Shown here in pieces: positions 36,997-45,878 of a DNA stretch of 64,000 nt (its first letter is position 1; the number at the start of each line of letters is the position of its first letter). Under the pieces are notes generated by a model. That model did no database searches. It was given only the letters and a program-made list of their open reading frames with translations, and was not told where the DNA came from. Source of the DNA: Bradyrhizobium ontarionense (GTDB lineage: Bacteria > Pseudomonadota > Alphaproteobacteria > Rhizobiales > Xanthobacteraceae); NCBI RefSeq assembly GCF_021088345.1, contig NZ_CP088156.1:8371846-8435845 (forward strand), in the 5' to 3' direction. A program made the position numbers and the translations under genes.

Positions 36997-37268
36997 TCAT
37001 GGCCGAACCGAAGAGAGAGCGGCCCGGCGAAGGCGAGGCGTTGCTGAAGAAGATGAGGCGGTTGCGGCTGCGCGCCGCCGCTGCCGGCAAGGACGACCGC
37101 GCGCAGCTCTTGGCGCTGATGGACGACATCGAGACGGTCCGACGAAAGCTTCTGCGCGAATGCGCGCAGCTCGAGGAGGAGTTCAGGGTCGCCGCGGTCC
37201 GCGTGACGGCGTTGAACACCTATGCGCGGGTCGCACAGACGAGCCGCCGGCCGCAGCGTGAAAATTGA
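36993..37268 (+). CDS. hypothetical coiled-coil protein in flagellar operon
   Basis: The 91-residue basic and acidic helical protein (KKMRRLRLRAAAAGKDDRAQ, then DDIETVRRKLLRECAQLEEE) has a predicted coiled coil over most of its length. The first ATG overlaps the flgE stop; a second ATG two codons on is possible. I do not recognise the family. Position between flgE and a FlgN-like chaperone suggests a cytoplasmic export or hook-length accessory role, which is inference. Confidence 0.7.
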   Translation: MIMAEPKRERPGEGEALLKKMRRLRLRAAAAGKDDRAQLLALMDDIETVRRKLLRECAQLEEEFRVAAVRVTALNTYARVAQTSRRPQREN

Positions 37269-37284
37269 GATTGGGAGCGACGAG

Positions 37285-37737
37285 ATGAAACACGCAATCC
37301 AGGCGGATAAACGGGCCGCAAGCGAGGACGAGGTGCGGGCCTTGATCACGCTGATCGACGAGTTGATCGCGGTGGTGTCGGAGGAGAATGCGGAGCTCGC
37401 CAAGGGCCTGCCGGCCTCGCGCTCGAAGCAGCTCGACGACAAGAACCGGCTGGCCGGACTGTTCGAGCAGCGGGTTGCCGAGTGCGCCAAACGGACGGCG
37501 AGCCTCGACGTGCGAGACCGGATGCTGCGCGAGCAGCTGATGGAGCACATCCTCGACCTGCGCGGCGCGATGGATGAGAATCTCCTGCGCCTGCGCGCCG
37601 CGATCGAGGCGAGCAATCGCCGGATCGAAGCCGTCATGCAGGCGATCCGCGAGCAGATCGCGAATGCCTCGCCCTATGGCGCGAGCGGGCGGCGCACCGC
37701 GCGTGCGACCTCCTGCGGAACGAATGTCAGGGCGTGA
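37285..37737 (+). CDS. FlgN-like flagellar export chaperone
   Basis: The 150-residue helical protein has the arrangement seen in FlgN: an N-terminal helix EVRALITLIDELIAVVSEEN with AELAKGLPASRSKQLDDKNR (the ENA-L-...-K pattern), a long second helix, and a flexible C-terminal tail that in FlgN binds FlgK/FlgL. It sits directly before flgK and flgL. GGGAG precedes ATG 37285. Similarity is by pattern, so the name is probable only. Confidence 0.65.
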   Translation: MKHAIQADKRAASEDEVRALITLIDELIAVVSEENAELAKGLPASRSKQLDDKNRLAGLFEQRVAECAKRTASLDVRDRMLREQLMEHILDLRGAMDENLLRLRAAIEASNRRIEAVMQAIREQIANASPYGASGRRTARATSCGTNVRA

Positions 37738-37764
37738 TGGCCAACCAGCAGCGGGAGTAGGGCG

Positions 37765-39522
37765 ATGTCGCTCGATATAGCACGGCTGGTCGCCTTCAGC
37801 GGCATCTCCGCCACGGAATTGCAGATCAGCGTGGCGTCGTCGAACATCTCGAACGCCGACACGAAGGGATATACCCAGAAGACGGCCAACCAGGTCACGA
37901 ACGTGACCGGGGGAATCGGAACCGGCGTTTCCATCACCGGCATTTCGAGCAACGTCGACAAGCTGCTGCTCAAATCCCTGATCGGAGCCAATTCCGAGCT
38001 CGGTGCGGCCGACACTGCGAACAGCTATCTGACACAGCTGCAACAGTTGTTCGGCAGCGCCTCGACCTCCGGCACATCGACGACCGGGACGTCGCTGGCA
38101 AACTCGCTGGCATCGCTGGAGTCCGCCTTGTCGTCGCTGGCGAGCTCGCCCAGCAGCGTCTCGCTGCAATCGGCCGCCGTCAGCGCACTCGACGATTTCG
38201 CAAGCCAGCTGCGCAGCACGTCGAGCGGTGTGCAGACGCTGCGCGCGAACGCCGACAAGAATATCGCATCCTCCGTCCAGAGCATCAACGACGATCTGAA
38301 GCAGATCTCCGATCTGAATGTCGAGATCCGCAAGATGTCTGCGACCGGCCAGTCGACCGCCGATCTGGAGGACGAGCGCAACACGGCGCTGCAGGACCTG
38401 TCGTCCTATATGAACGTCAGCTATTACACGGCGTCGAACGGGGACCTTCAGGTCTACACCTCGTCGGGCAGGGCGCTCGTCGACAGCTCGGCTCACACGC
38501 TGAGCTATACGGCCTCCGCCAATGTGTCGGCGGCGTCGAGCTATGCGTCCGGCGGTTTCAGCGGCATCACGGTCGACGGCGTGGACGTGACGTCCCAGAT
38601 CACGTCGGGCAAGGTCGGTGCACTGATCAATTTGCGCGACCAGACCCTCCCGGCAGTGCAGACGCAGCTCGATCAGTTGGCCTCGCAGCTGAAATCGGCG
38701 CTCAATGGGATCACGAATGGGGCGTCGGCAGTGCCGCCGCCGACCAGCCTCACCGGAACGGCGAGCGTCAGCAGCACCACGGCGCTGTCGGCTTCGGGAA
38801 CGGTCCGGATCGCGGTGGCTGACCAAAGCGGCAATCTCGTCTCTTACCAGGACCTCGATCTCTCGTCCTATGCCACCGTCGGCGATCTCGTCACGGCGCT
38901 CAACGGCATCTCCGGCGTGTCGGCGTCGATCGATTCCAATGGCCATCTGTCGATCAGCGCAACGTCGTCGTCGAACGGTGTCGCGATCAACGACATGACG
39001 AGCGCGATCAGCGGGGCCGGTTTTTCCGACTATTTCGGCATGAACGATCTAGTCACCGGGACCGGCGCCTCCAATTTCGCTGTCAGCAGCAGCATTCTTA
39101 GTGGGGCATCGGGTCTGCCGACCGGCACGCTCGATAGCTCCGCGACATTGACGACCGGTAGCCAAGTGCTGACGGCAGGTTCGGCAACGGTCATCAATCA
39201 GCTTTATGATGCGCTGACCGGGTCGACCAGCTTCTCGTCCGCGGGCGGCCTGAGCGCAACGACCGGCTCCTTCGCCGACTATGCCGCGGCCATCGTCGCC
39301 AACGTGGCCAGCAGGGCATCGCAGGCCTCGAGCGTCTACACTACGAAATCCACGGCGCAGTCCACCTACGCCAGCTCGCTGTCGTCGCAGTCCGGCGTGA
39401 ACATCGACGAGGAGACGGCGCGGCTGAGCGCGTTGCAGAACAAATATGCGGCCGCCTCGCAGCTGATCTCGACGGTCAACAGCATGTTCTCCTCGCTGCT
39501 CACCGCGGTGCAGTCGACCTAG
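37765..39522 (+). CDS. flgK: flagellar hook-associated protein 1 FlgK
   Basis: The 585-residue hook-filament junction protein has the N-terminal flg_bb_rod-like motif VASSNISNADTKGYTQKTAN, the FlgK helical segment with DLNVEIRKMSATGQSTADLE then DERNTALQDLSSYMNV, and the C-terminal SGVNIDEETARLSALQNKYA and QLISTVNSMFSSLL. All are diagnostic. GGGAG is upstream of the ATG. Confidence 0.95.
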   Translation: MSLDIARLVAFSGISATELQISVASSNISNADTKGYTQKTANQVTNVTGGIGTGVSITGISSNVDKLLLKSLIGANSELGAADTANSYLTQLQQLFGSASTSGTSTTGTSLANSLASLESALSSLASSPSSVSLQSAAVSALDDFASQLRSTSSGVQTLRANADKNIASSVQSINDDLKQISDLNVEIRKMSATGQSTADLEDERNTALQDLSSYMNVSYYTASNGDLQVYTSSGRALVDSSAHTLSYTASANVSAASSYASGGFSGITVDGVDVTSQITSGKVGALINLRDQTLPAVQTQLDQLASQLKSALNGITNGASAVPPPTSLTGTASVSSTTALSASGTVRIAVADQSGNLVSYQDLDLSSYATVGDLVTALNGISGVSASIDSNGHLSISATSSSNGVAINDMTSAISGAGFSDYFGMNDLVTGTGASNFAVSSSILSGASGLPTGTLDSSATLTTGSQVLTAGSATVINQLYDALTGSTSFSSAGGLSATTGSFADYAAAIVANVASRASQASSVYTTKSTAQSTYASSLSSQSGVNIDEETARLSALQNKYAAASQLISTVNSMFSSLLTAVQST

Positions 39523-39537
39523 TCCGGAGCGTTTGAC

Positions 39538-40446
39538 ATGACCATGCGGATTGCGACCTTCTCGAATTCGGACCAGATGATTTCCAGCGCGCTGCGCACG
39601 CAGGCGACGATGGCCAATCTGCAGGTCCAGGAGGCGTCGGGACTGAAATCGGAATATCTCGCCGAGTACGGCGCCGATACCCAGCACGTCGTCAATCTGC
39701 AGGTGACGGTCACTCGGGCGCAGTCCTATATCGATGCCGCGACCCTTGCCGACAGCAAGGTGCAGGTCATGTACTCCGCGGTGGGCCAGGTGTCGGACAT
39801 CGTCAGCCAGCTGCGCACGGCCTTGAGCGCCGCGAGCTCCGGCAGCAGCACGGGAACCACGTCCGCGATCAGCTCCGCGCAGCAATTGCTGCAGCAGATG
39901 GCGGGCGTTCTGAATACCCAGTATGACGGGCAGTATCTGTTCGGCGGGGCGCGGACCTCGACGGCGGCCGTCGACACGTCGACCTTCGCGTCCGGAACCG
40001 GATCGCTGACGGCGACTGACACGAGTTATTATCAGGGGGACGGCGAGCTTGGCTCGGTCCGTGTCTCCGACGGGCAGTCCGTCACCTATGGGGTGACCGC
40101 CGACAATGCCGCGTTCGAGGAGGTCATGCGCGTCCTGAAATTCGTGGCGAACGGTTCGAGTCTGTCGGGCACGGATATCACCGCGGCCCTCAAGGTTGCG
40201 GACCAGGCGGTCGACGATGTCGCCACCGTGCAGGCCAAGCTGTCGGATGCCGCCTCGCGGATCGAGAGCGCCAAGTCGCAGCAGACCGACTTCAAGAGCT
40301 ACGCCGAGAGTCTTGCGACAGATCTCACCAGCGTCGATGTCGCGGCAGTCACTGCGCAACTGTCGACCTACCAAGCCCAGCTGACGGCCTCCTATTCGGC
40401 CATTTCGAAGATCCAGAGCGTCAATCTGGCGAGCTACCTGCGGTAG
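39538..40446 (+). CDS. flgL: flagellar hook-associated protein 3 FlgL
   Basis: The 302-residue flagellin-like junction protein has an N-terminal helix (RIATFSNSDQMISSALRTQA), then LLQQMAGVLNTQYDGQYLFG with the typical GQYLFGG motif, and a C-terminal flagellin-like helix (YQAQLTASYSAISKIQSVNL). It ends the flagellar block, 15 bases after flgK. Confidence 0.92.
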   Translation: MTMRIATFSNSDQMISSALRTQATMANLQVQEASGLKSEYLAEYGADTQHVVNLQVTVTRAQSYIDAATLADSKVQVMYSAVGQVSDIVSQLRTALSAASSGSSTGTTSAISSAQQLLQQMAGVLNTQYDGQYLFGGARTSTAAVDTSTFASGTGSLTATDTSYYQGDGELGSVRVSDGQSVTYGVTADNAAFEEVMRVLKFVANGSSLSGTDITAALKVADQAVDDVATVQAKLSDAASRIESAKSQQTDFKSYAESLATDLTSVDVAAVTAQLSTYQAQLTASYSAISKIQSVNLASYLR

Positions 40447-40616
40447 CTTCGGCGCTCTCCAAAAGGAAAACGCTGAAAGCGGACAGCCCACGCGAGAATA
40501 CGGCGAGCATTATCCTGCCCGTGGATTTGGTGCGGGAGCTGCGTGGGCGCAAGAAGATCTGCCGCTTGCGCCTCGCTTTTCGTTGAGTGGCGCGGTCCGG
40601 AGACGAGCCCTGGTTG

Positions 40617-41138
40617 CTACCAGTGGCGGGCCCTCACAATGCCGTGGCCGTAGCGATGCCCGCCATACCAGCCGTGGCTGTATCCCCCGCGATAGTAGCC
40701 ATAGCTGTGCCGCCACGGGCGCGGGTGGTAATAACCATAGCTACGATAGACGCGGCGCGGCGCATATCCGTAGCCATAGCCGCCATAATAGGGGCGGTAG
40801 GCTGCAACGGGATAGTAGCCGCCGCCGTAACCGTAATACGGCGAGTCGGCATAGCCGTAGCCGTAAGCGGGATAGGCTCCATAGCCGCCGTAGTAGCCAG
40901 GGGCCGCAATCGCCGATCCGATCACCGCGCCGGCCAGGAGACCGGCGCCGATCGCGGCGCCGCCGCCCCAACCGCCGTGCCAACCACCATAGCGGACCTG
41001 GACCGTGTGCTGATCGTCAACCGCGGGTTTGGCCGAAGCCGACAGGGCAGTCAGCGGCGCCGCGCTCGCCAATTGCAGGGATGACAACGACATCACGCCC
41101 GCAATTGCGAGCGTGGCGGCAGCTTTGAAATGTCCCAT
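40617..41138 (-). CDS. glycine/tyrosine-rich secreted protein
   Basis: The 173-residue protein has a signal peptide (residues 1-26, ending near ASA-AP), a small hydrophobic glycine-alanine segment (IGAGLLAGAVIGSAIAAP, about 62-80), and then about 85 residues dominated by Gly and Tyr with Arg and His (GYGYGYAPRRVY). Such low-complexity proteins are frequent in Bradyrhizobium, with no known biochemical function; an outer-surface or periplasmic location is likely. It is single, minus-strand, convergent to flgL. Confidence 0.8.
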   Translation of the reverse strand: MGHFKAAATLAIAGVMSLSSLQLASAAPLTALSASAKPAVDDQHTVQVRYGGWHGGWGGGAAIGAGLLAGAVIGSAIAAPGYYGGYGAYPAYGYGYADSPYYGYGGGYYPVAAYRPYYGGYGYGYAPRRVYRSYGYYHPRPWRHSYGYYRGGYSHGWYGGHRYGHGIVRARHW

Positions 41139-41185
41139 GACGATGGTCTCCAGTTCGGATAAGAGACTTGGTCAACGGGCCGGGA

Positions 41186-41227
41186 GCGGCTTTGTTGCAA
41201 AGGTTCGCGGCTTTGTTGCAAAGGTTC
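41186..41227 (+). repeat. two tandem 21-base repeats containing an IS-end-like motif
   Basis: Two identical 21-base units lie head to tail (41186-41206, 41207-41227), each containing CTTTGTTGCAAAGG. GTTGCAAA resembles the terminal repeat of some insertion-sequence families. No transposase is present, so this may be a footprint or a simple duplication. Confidence 0.75.
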
Positions 41228-41358
41228 CAAGGACCGATTGTCGCGCCCACGTCGTGTCACGGGATGGCCGGTGCGGGCACCGGCCCTGTCGTTGTCACGG
41301 GCGGGGCTCGATGCGCCTCACCGCGATCCACAAGCGGAACCGCAACCTCGCCACTCCA

Positions 41359-42141
41359 TTAATCGATCAGCGCGTCGAGCAGCGCATCGGGACATTCCGC
41401 CATCATCGTGTGACCCGCGCCCGGCAGCACGACGGTCCGCGCCGCGGGAATCGCAGCCGCGAGCGCCTTGCCGGCCTTGACCGGCGTCATCATGTCCTTC
41501 TCGCCGAGAATGAGACGGGTCGGCACCTTGATCCGGGATGCCGAGGCCAGCGCGTCCTGATAATTGTTGCAGGCGGCGAGATCGTTGAACAGCACGCCCG
41601 GCGCGCAGCGCTCCAGCGTCGCCTGGGCGCCGCCATGCATCCACAGGCCCGGGGCTCGGCTGCCGCCGAGCTCGGCGGCGACACCAAGGCCCCAGATCGA
41701 CACCATGTCGATCGCGGCGTGGTCATTGGCTTCGGCGGCCTTCAGGAGATCGGGCCCGACCGTCATTGTCGCTGCGGTGCCGATCAGGCTGAGTGCAGAG
41801 ACGCGATCGGGATGCCCCGCAGCGGCGTCGAGCGCGATCAGCGAGCCCATCGAATGGCCAATCAGATGCGCGGGCTTCGCGTTCACGGCATTCAAGAGCG
41901 CAATGGTCCAGTCGGCCATCGCGGAAATGGTCGGCAGCGCCGGTCCGGCAGAGCGGCCATGACCGGGCAGGTCGGGCGCCAGCACCGCAAAGCCATGATG
42001 GGCGAACCAGCGGCTGTGCAAGGCCCAGACCGAATGGTCGAAGCCCGCGCCATGCAGGAGCACCACTGCGGGCAAGGTCGGATCGAAGTCGCGGCCCCCG
42101 GTGGCGACGAACACCGTGCGATCGGCAATGGACAGCTGCAT
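41359..42141 (-). CDS. alpha/beta hydrolase
   Basis: The 260-residue protein has the oxyanion motif LLHGAGFDHSVW, the nucleophile elbow GHSMGS (S97), an acidic residue in LILGEKDMMTP and the histidine in GAGHTMM, forming a complete triad. It resembles 3-oxoadipate enol-lactonase or similar esterases; the substrate is unknown. It begins three bases after the metY stop and is probably cotranscribed. Confidence 0.88.
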   Translation of the reverse strand: MQLSIADRTVFVATGGRDFDPTLPAVVLLHGAGFDHSVWALHSRWFAHHGFAVLAPDLPGHGRSAGPALPTISAMADWTIALLNAVNAKPAHLIGHSMGSLIALDAAAGHPDRVSALSLIGTAATMTVGPDLLKAAEANDHAAIDMVSIWGLGVAAELGGSRAPGLWMHGGAQATLERCAPGVLFNDLAACNNYQDALASASRIKVPTRLILGEKDMMTPVKAGKALAAAIPAARTVVLPGAGHTMMAECPDALLDALID

Positions 42142-42144
42142 GGC

Positions 42145-43440
42145 TCACACCTTCTGCGAGGCGCGCAGCGCCTGTCCGAGATCGTCGATGATGTCGGAGG
42201 CGGCCTCGATGCCGACCGAGAGCCGGATCAGCTCCTCGCCGATCCCCGCCGCAGCGAGCTGGGCTGCGTCCATCTGCTGATGCGTGGTCGAGGCGGGATG
42301 AATGACGAGCGTCTTGGCGTCGCCGACATTGGCGAGATGGCTGATCAGCTTCAGGCTCTCGATGAACTTGCGGCCCGCAGGCCGGCCGCCCTTGATGCCG
42401 AACGAGATGATCGAGCCGGCGCCGCGCGGCAGCAGCTCCTTGGCGAGCGCGTGGTCCGGATGGCTCTCCAGCGAGGGATGCAGCACCCAGTCGACCGCCT
42501 TGTTGGCGGTGAGAGCCTCCAGCACCGCGCGCGTGTTCGCGACGTGCCGCTCCATGCGCAAATGCAGCGTCTCGACGCCCTGCAGCAAATGGAAGGCGTT
42601 GGTCGGCGACAGGCAGGCGCCGAAATCGCGCAGGCCCTCGGTGCGCGCGCGCATGATGAAGGCTGCGGTACCGAACTGCTCGTCGAAGACGATGCCGTGA
42701 TAGCCGGCATAGGGCTCGGTGAGCTGCGGGAACTTGCCGGAGGCGCGCCAGTCGAACCCGCCGCCATCGATGATGGCGCCGCCGATCGCGATGCCATGGC
42801 CGCCGAGCCACTTCGTGGCCGAATGCATCACGATGTCGGCGCCCAACGCGATCGGCTGGCTGAGATAGGGCGTCGCGAAGGTGTTGTCGATCAGCAGCGG
42901 CACGCCGGCCTCATGCGCGATCGCGGACACTTTCGGAATGTCCAGCACCTCGAGGCCGGGATTGCCCAGGGTCTCGCCGATCAGCAGCCGCGTGTTCGGC
43001 TTGATCGCGGCGCGGAAGCCGTCATGGTCGCGCGGCTTGACGAAGCTCGTGGTGATGCCGAAGCGCGGCAAGGTGTGCGCGAGCAGGTTGATGGTGCCGC
43101 CATAGAGCGACGACGAGGCGACGATGTGGTCGCCGGCATTGAGCAAGGTGGCGATCGCCAGGTGCAGCGCGGCCTGGCCGCTCGCGGTGCAGACCGCGCC
43201 GACGCCGCCTTCAAGCGCGGCGAGCCGCTCTTCGAGCACTGATGTGGTCGGGTTGGAGATGCGGGTATAGATGTGACCGGCGCGTTCGAGATTGAACAGT
43301 GCGGCGGCGTGCTCGGTGTCTTCGAACACATAGGACGTGGTCTGATAGATCGGCACCGCGCGGGCGCCGGTTGCGGAATCCGGATGCTGGCCCGCATGCA
43401 GGCTCAGGGTTTCGAAGGCAGGCGGTTTCGGCGGCGGCAT
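42145..43440 (-). CDS. metY: O-acetylhomoserine sulfhydrylase
   Basis: The 431-residue PLP enzyme of the Cys/Met metabolism family makes homocysteine from O-acetylhomoserine and sulfide. It starts FETLSLHAGQHPDSATGARA, has the RISNPTTSVLEERLAALEGG segment, and the PLP lysine K210 in HSATKWLGGHG. The longer length (over 420) favours MetY over MetB. I looked for a SAM-II riboswitch upstream and saw none. It is followed by an alpha/beta hydrolase. Confidence 0.93.
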   Translation of the reverse strand: MPPPKPPAFETLSLHAGQHPDSATGARAVPIYQTTSYVFEDTEHAAALFNLERAGHIYTRISNPTTSVLEERLAALEGGVGAVCTASGQAALHLAIATLLNAGDHIVASSSLYGGTINLLAHTLPRFGITTSFVKPRDHDGFRAAIKPNTRLLIGETLGNPGLEVLDIPKVSAIAHEAGVPLLIDNTFATPYLSQPIALGADIVMHSATKWLGGHGIAIGGAIIDGGGFDWRASGKFPQLTEPYAGYHGIVFDEQFGTAAFIMRARTEGLRDFGACLSPTNAFHLLQGVETLHLRMERHVANTRAVLEALTANKAVDWVLHPSLESHPDHALAKELLPRGAGSIISFGIKGGRPAGRKFIESLKLISHLANVGDAKTLVIHPASTTHQQMDAAQLAAAGIGEELIRLSVGIEAASDIIDDLGQALRASQKV

Positions 43441-43539
43441 GCGGGGCTACGCTCTCTCGTCAGACTGCTGGTTCTGCTTTCTGCCATAGATTTCATCAGA
43501 CGTCAGGCGTGGCGCAGGCCTCGGTTTGCGTTGCGGTGG

Positions 43540-43623
43540 CCTCATGGTTCGAGACGCGCCGCGTCCACACCAGTCTCGCTTTGCGTCGGCCAGCTCGGCT
43601 GCGCGGCGCTCCTCACCATGAGG
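43540..43623. repeat. intergenic inverted-repeat element
   Basis: CCTCATGGT (43540-43548) and ACCATGAGG (43615-43623) are perfect 9-base inverted ends around a GC-rich core with TCGAGACGCGC. The layout matches a repeat family I recall as scattered through Bradyrhizobium and Rhodopseudomonas intergenic regions. It lies upstream of metY. Confidence 0.6.
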
Positions 43624-43683
43624 GGGAGAGCTCGCCGCAGCAGAGCTCGGCGCACATATGTCCTCATCTCTCCGCACATTCAG

Positions 43684-43731
43684 CCCTCATCCTGAGGAGC
43701 CCGCCCCTTGGCGGGCGTCTCGAAGGATGGC
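43684..43731. repeat. intergenic repeat with inner hairpin
   Basis: The element contains CCTCATCCTGAGGAG, an inner 7-base stem GCCCGCC-CCTT-GGCGGGC (43699-43716), and TCTCGAAGGATGG. The CTCATCCTGAGGAGC and CGTCTCGAAGGATGG halves are hallmarks of a widespread alphaproteobacterial repeat, by recall. It lies 60 bases from the previous repeat. Confidence 0.65.
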
Positions 43732-43776
43732 CGCGGACACAAGATCCTCCCGTTCCTCGTCGTTCTCGTCCTCTGA

Positions 43777-43799
43777 GGGGGCGGCGTGACGCCGCCCCC
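43777..43799 (-). terminator. GC-rich hairpin after nitroreductase gene
   Basis: GGGGGCGGCG and CGCCGCCCCC form a perfect 10-base-pair stem with a TGA loop, nine bases downstream of the nitroreductase stop. No T-tract follows on the minus strand, so it may protect the 3' end rather than terminate unaided. Confidence 0.45.
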
Positions 43800-43807
43800 C
43801 GAGGGGA

Positions 43808-44443
43808 TCAACCGCCGAAGCGCTGCGGGAATAGGCCGGCCGAAGCGATCTCGCCGACCGCGAGCCGCGGGCTCGGCTTCTCGCGCTCCTTCAGCATCGC
43901 CGGCAGCTTGTCGCCATCACCCTTGCGGCCGACTGCAATCGCGATATCGACCGCGAAATCATCGGGCACGCCGAGCACTTTCTGGGCTGCCGCGACGTCG
44001 AAGCCGCTCATGCCGTGGGTGGCCCAGCCGGAGATTGCGGCCTGGTTGGCGAAATTGGCCCAGGCGGCGCCGGCATCGAAGGAATGGGTGCGCGTGGGCG
44101 CCGGCTCGGTCTTGCCGGCCGGGATGAAGGTCTTCTTCGACAGCACATAGACCAGCGCTGCCGCATGCTGCGCCCAGCCGCGATTGAACTCGACCAGCGG
44201 TCCCAGGAAGGTGTCGAACTCAGCTGACCCGCGCAGCGCATAGAGGAAGCGCCAAGGCTGCGAATTATAGGAGGAGGGTGCCCAGCGCGCCGCCTCGATG
44301 AAGGTCAGAAGCTCTTTTTCCGGAATCGCTTCGTCGGCGAAGCCGCGCGGCGACCAGCGGTCGACGAAGAGGCGATGCGCCGGGTGCTCGGTGGCGCGGT
44401 CGGTCGGCGGGAGAAGATGGGCAGTCAAAGTGGTCTCCTTCAT
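43808..44443 (-). CDS. nitroreductase-family protein
   Basis: The 211-residue FMN-binding fold has FVDRWSPRGFADEAIPEKEL at the start and RWAPSSYNSQPWRFLYALRG, typical of the family, and later ATHGMSGFDVAAAQKVLGVP. The electron acceptor is unknown. The start is ambiguous: after ATG 44443 the codons AAG GAG form a perfect Shine-Dalgarno sequence six bases before an in-frame TTG at 44428, which may be the true start. It lies 87 bases from the sulfonate-type binding protein on the same strand. Confidence 0.85.
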   Translation of the reverse strand: MKETTLTAHLLPPTDRATEHPAHRLFVDRWSPRGFADEAIPEKELLTFIEAARWAPSSYNSQPWRFLYALRGSAEFDTFLGPLVEFNRGWAQHAAALVYVLSKKTFIPAGKTEPAPTRTHSFDAGAAWANFANQAAISGWATHGMSGFDVAAAQKVLGVPDDFAVDIAIAVGRKGDGDKLPAMLKEREKPSPRLAVGEIASAGLFPQRFGG

Positions 44444-44530
44444 TCAAGCTCTTCATCGAGCCTTGATGTAGCCTTGGTCTCGGTCTTGGTCCGCTTCGCT
44501 GCGGAGCACAGTTCCATAGCATGCTGTGGC

Positions 44531-45532
44531 TCACGGCGCCTTCGGAGTCCAGATCGCCAACGCAGATGTGTCCACCTTCGCGGGCAGCACGCGCTCGGCC
44601 AGAAAAGCGTCCGCGATCTTCTGCTGCTCCGACAGGCCGGCCGGCGTGACCGCGCCGACCTGGTAGGAGCGGTGGCTGTTGGCTTCCTCGACGGTCGCCG
44701 CATCGATGCCCCAGAGCGCCGCGAGCAGGCCTGCCGCAGCGGTGGGATTGGCTTTCACCCATTTGCCGGTCTCGACCAGCCTGCCGTAGATGACGTTGAG
44801 GGCGTCGCCATGCTTGGCGGCATAGTCGGCGGAGGCGAGATAATAGCGCTTGTAGCTGGCGAGCCCGTAACTGCCATCGGCGAGCACGCGTGCGCCCGAC
44901 TGGCGGATCGTGCTGGAGAGGAACGGGTCCCACGCAACCCAGGCGTCGACATTGTTGCTGACGAAAGCGGTGCGGCCGTCGGCCGGCGGCAGATAGGCCG
45001 GCGTGATGTCCTTGAAGGTCAGACCCGCCTTGGCGAGCGCGGCGAGCAGCAGATAGTGGCTGCCGGCGCCCTTGGTCACCGCGATCTTCTTGCCTTTGAG
45101 CTCGGCGGGCGTCTTGATCGGCGAGGCGGTCGCCACCAGGATCGCCTGTGCCGACGGGGAGGGCGTTTCCTCCGCGACATAAGCGAGCTTGGCGCCGGCG
45201 GCCTGCGCGAACACCGGCACGGTGTCGGCGACATCGGCGCCGAAATCGATGCTGCCGATGTTGATGGCTTCCAGCAGCGGCAGGCCGCTGGAGAATTCGT
45301 GCCACGACACCTTGATGTCGAGCGGCGCCAGCGCCTTTTCCAAGTCGCCGTTGGTCTTGAGGATCGCGATCAGGGTGGAGGATTTCTGATAGCCGATGCG
45401 CAGGGTCTCGGCTGCTTCAGCCCCTGAGACGGAAAAGCTGCCGAGCAGGGCGATGGCCATCACCAGGAGGCCGCGACGGGCGAGATCCAAGGGTCGTGAG
45501 CGACGCATCACGCCGCTGAAAGATGATGTCAT
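44531..45532 (-). CDS. sulfonate/taurine-type ABC substrate-binding protein, orphan
   Basis: The 333-residue periplasmic protein has a signal peptide (RRGLLVMAIALLGSFSVSGA, cleaved near AEA-AE) and the SsuA/NrtT fold: TLRIGYQKSSTLIAILKTNG, INIGSIDFGADVADTVPVFA, LKGKKIAVTKGAGSHYLLLA and NNVDAWVAWDPF. AGGAG lies eight bases before ATG 45532. No permease or ATPase gene is adjacent, so partners must be elsewhere. Neighbours metY and a flavoprotein suggest organosulfur use, as inference. Confidence 0.88.
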   Translation of the reverse strand: MTSSFSGVMRRSRPLDLARRGLLVMAIALLGSFSVSGAEAAETLRIGYQKSSTLIAILKTNGDLEKALAPLDIKVSWHEFSSGLPLLEAINIGSIDFGADVADTVPVFAQAAGAKLAYVAEETPSPSAQAILVATASPIKTPAELKGKKIAVTKGAGSHYLLLAALAKAGLTFKDITPAYLPPADGRTAFVSNNVDAWVAWDPFLSSTIRQSGARVLADGSYGLASYKRYYLASADYAAKHGDALNVIYGRLVETGKWVKANPTAAAGLLAALWGIDAATVEEANSHRSYQVGAVTPAGLSEQQKIADAFLAERVLPAKVDTSALAIWTPKAP

Positions 45533-45779
45533 TCGGAAATCTCCTGAAAGCCGATGCCTGCAAGCCTGACCGATCATTCGCAGGATCGGATGCCCTGCGC
45601 AATTTTGCAGATCGGCCGGGATGAAGAGAAAAATTCTTCATTCGGCGCCGCAGCGAGAAATCTGTTCTGCAACGAGCGCGCGTTTGACGGAGCATTCGGC
45701 CGGACAGCCGCTCTCACGCTCGCGACGCGCAAGGCGCCCGAGATGTGTCTGCCGTTCGTCCCTCTTTGAAGAGAGGGCA

Positions 45780-45878
45780 CAGGGAAGGCCGGGCATCGAC
45801 TGACACCCATGGCCCGCCTGCAGAAAAAAATGCAGGCGGCAGGAACCACAGGATCAGCCGGACATCCGGCCTTCCCTG
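45780..45878. repeat. large nested inverted repeat
   Basis: CAGGGAAGGCCGG (45780-45792) pairs perfectly with CCGGCCTTCCCTG (45866-45878), enclosing a second perfect 9-base stem CCGCCTGCA (45814-45822) / TGCAGGCGG (45831-45839) with an A-rich loop. The RNA or single-stranded DNA could fold into a long double hairpin. Confidence 0.8.

Noticed and set aside
43441..43540. Possible SAM-II riboswitch upstream of metY
   Set aside because: The conserved SAM-II boxes are not present in the reverse complement of this stretch.
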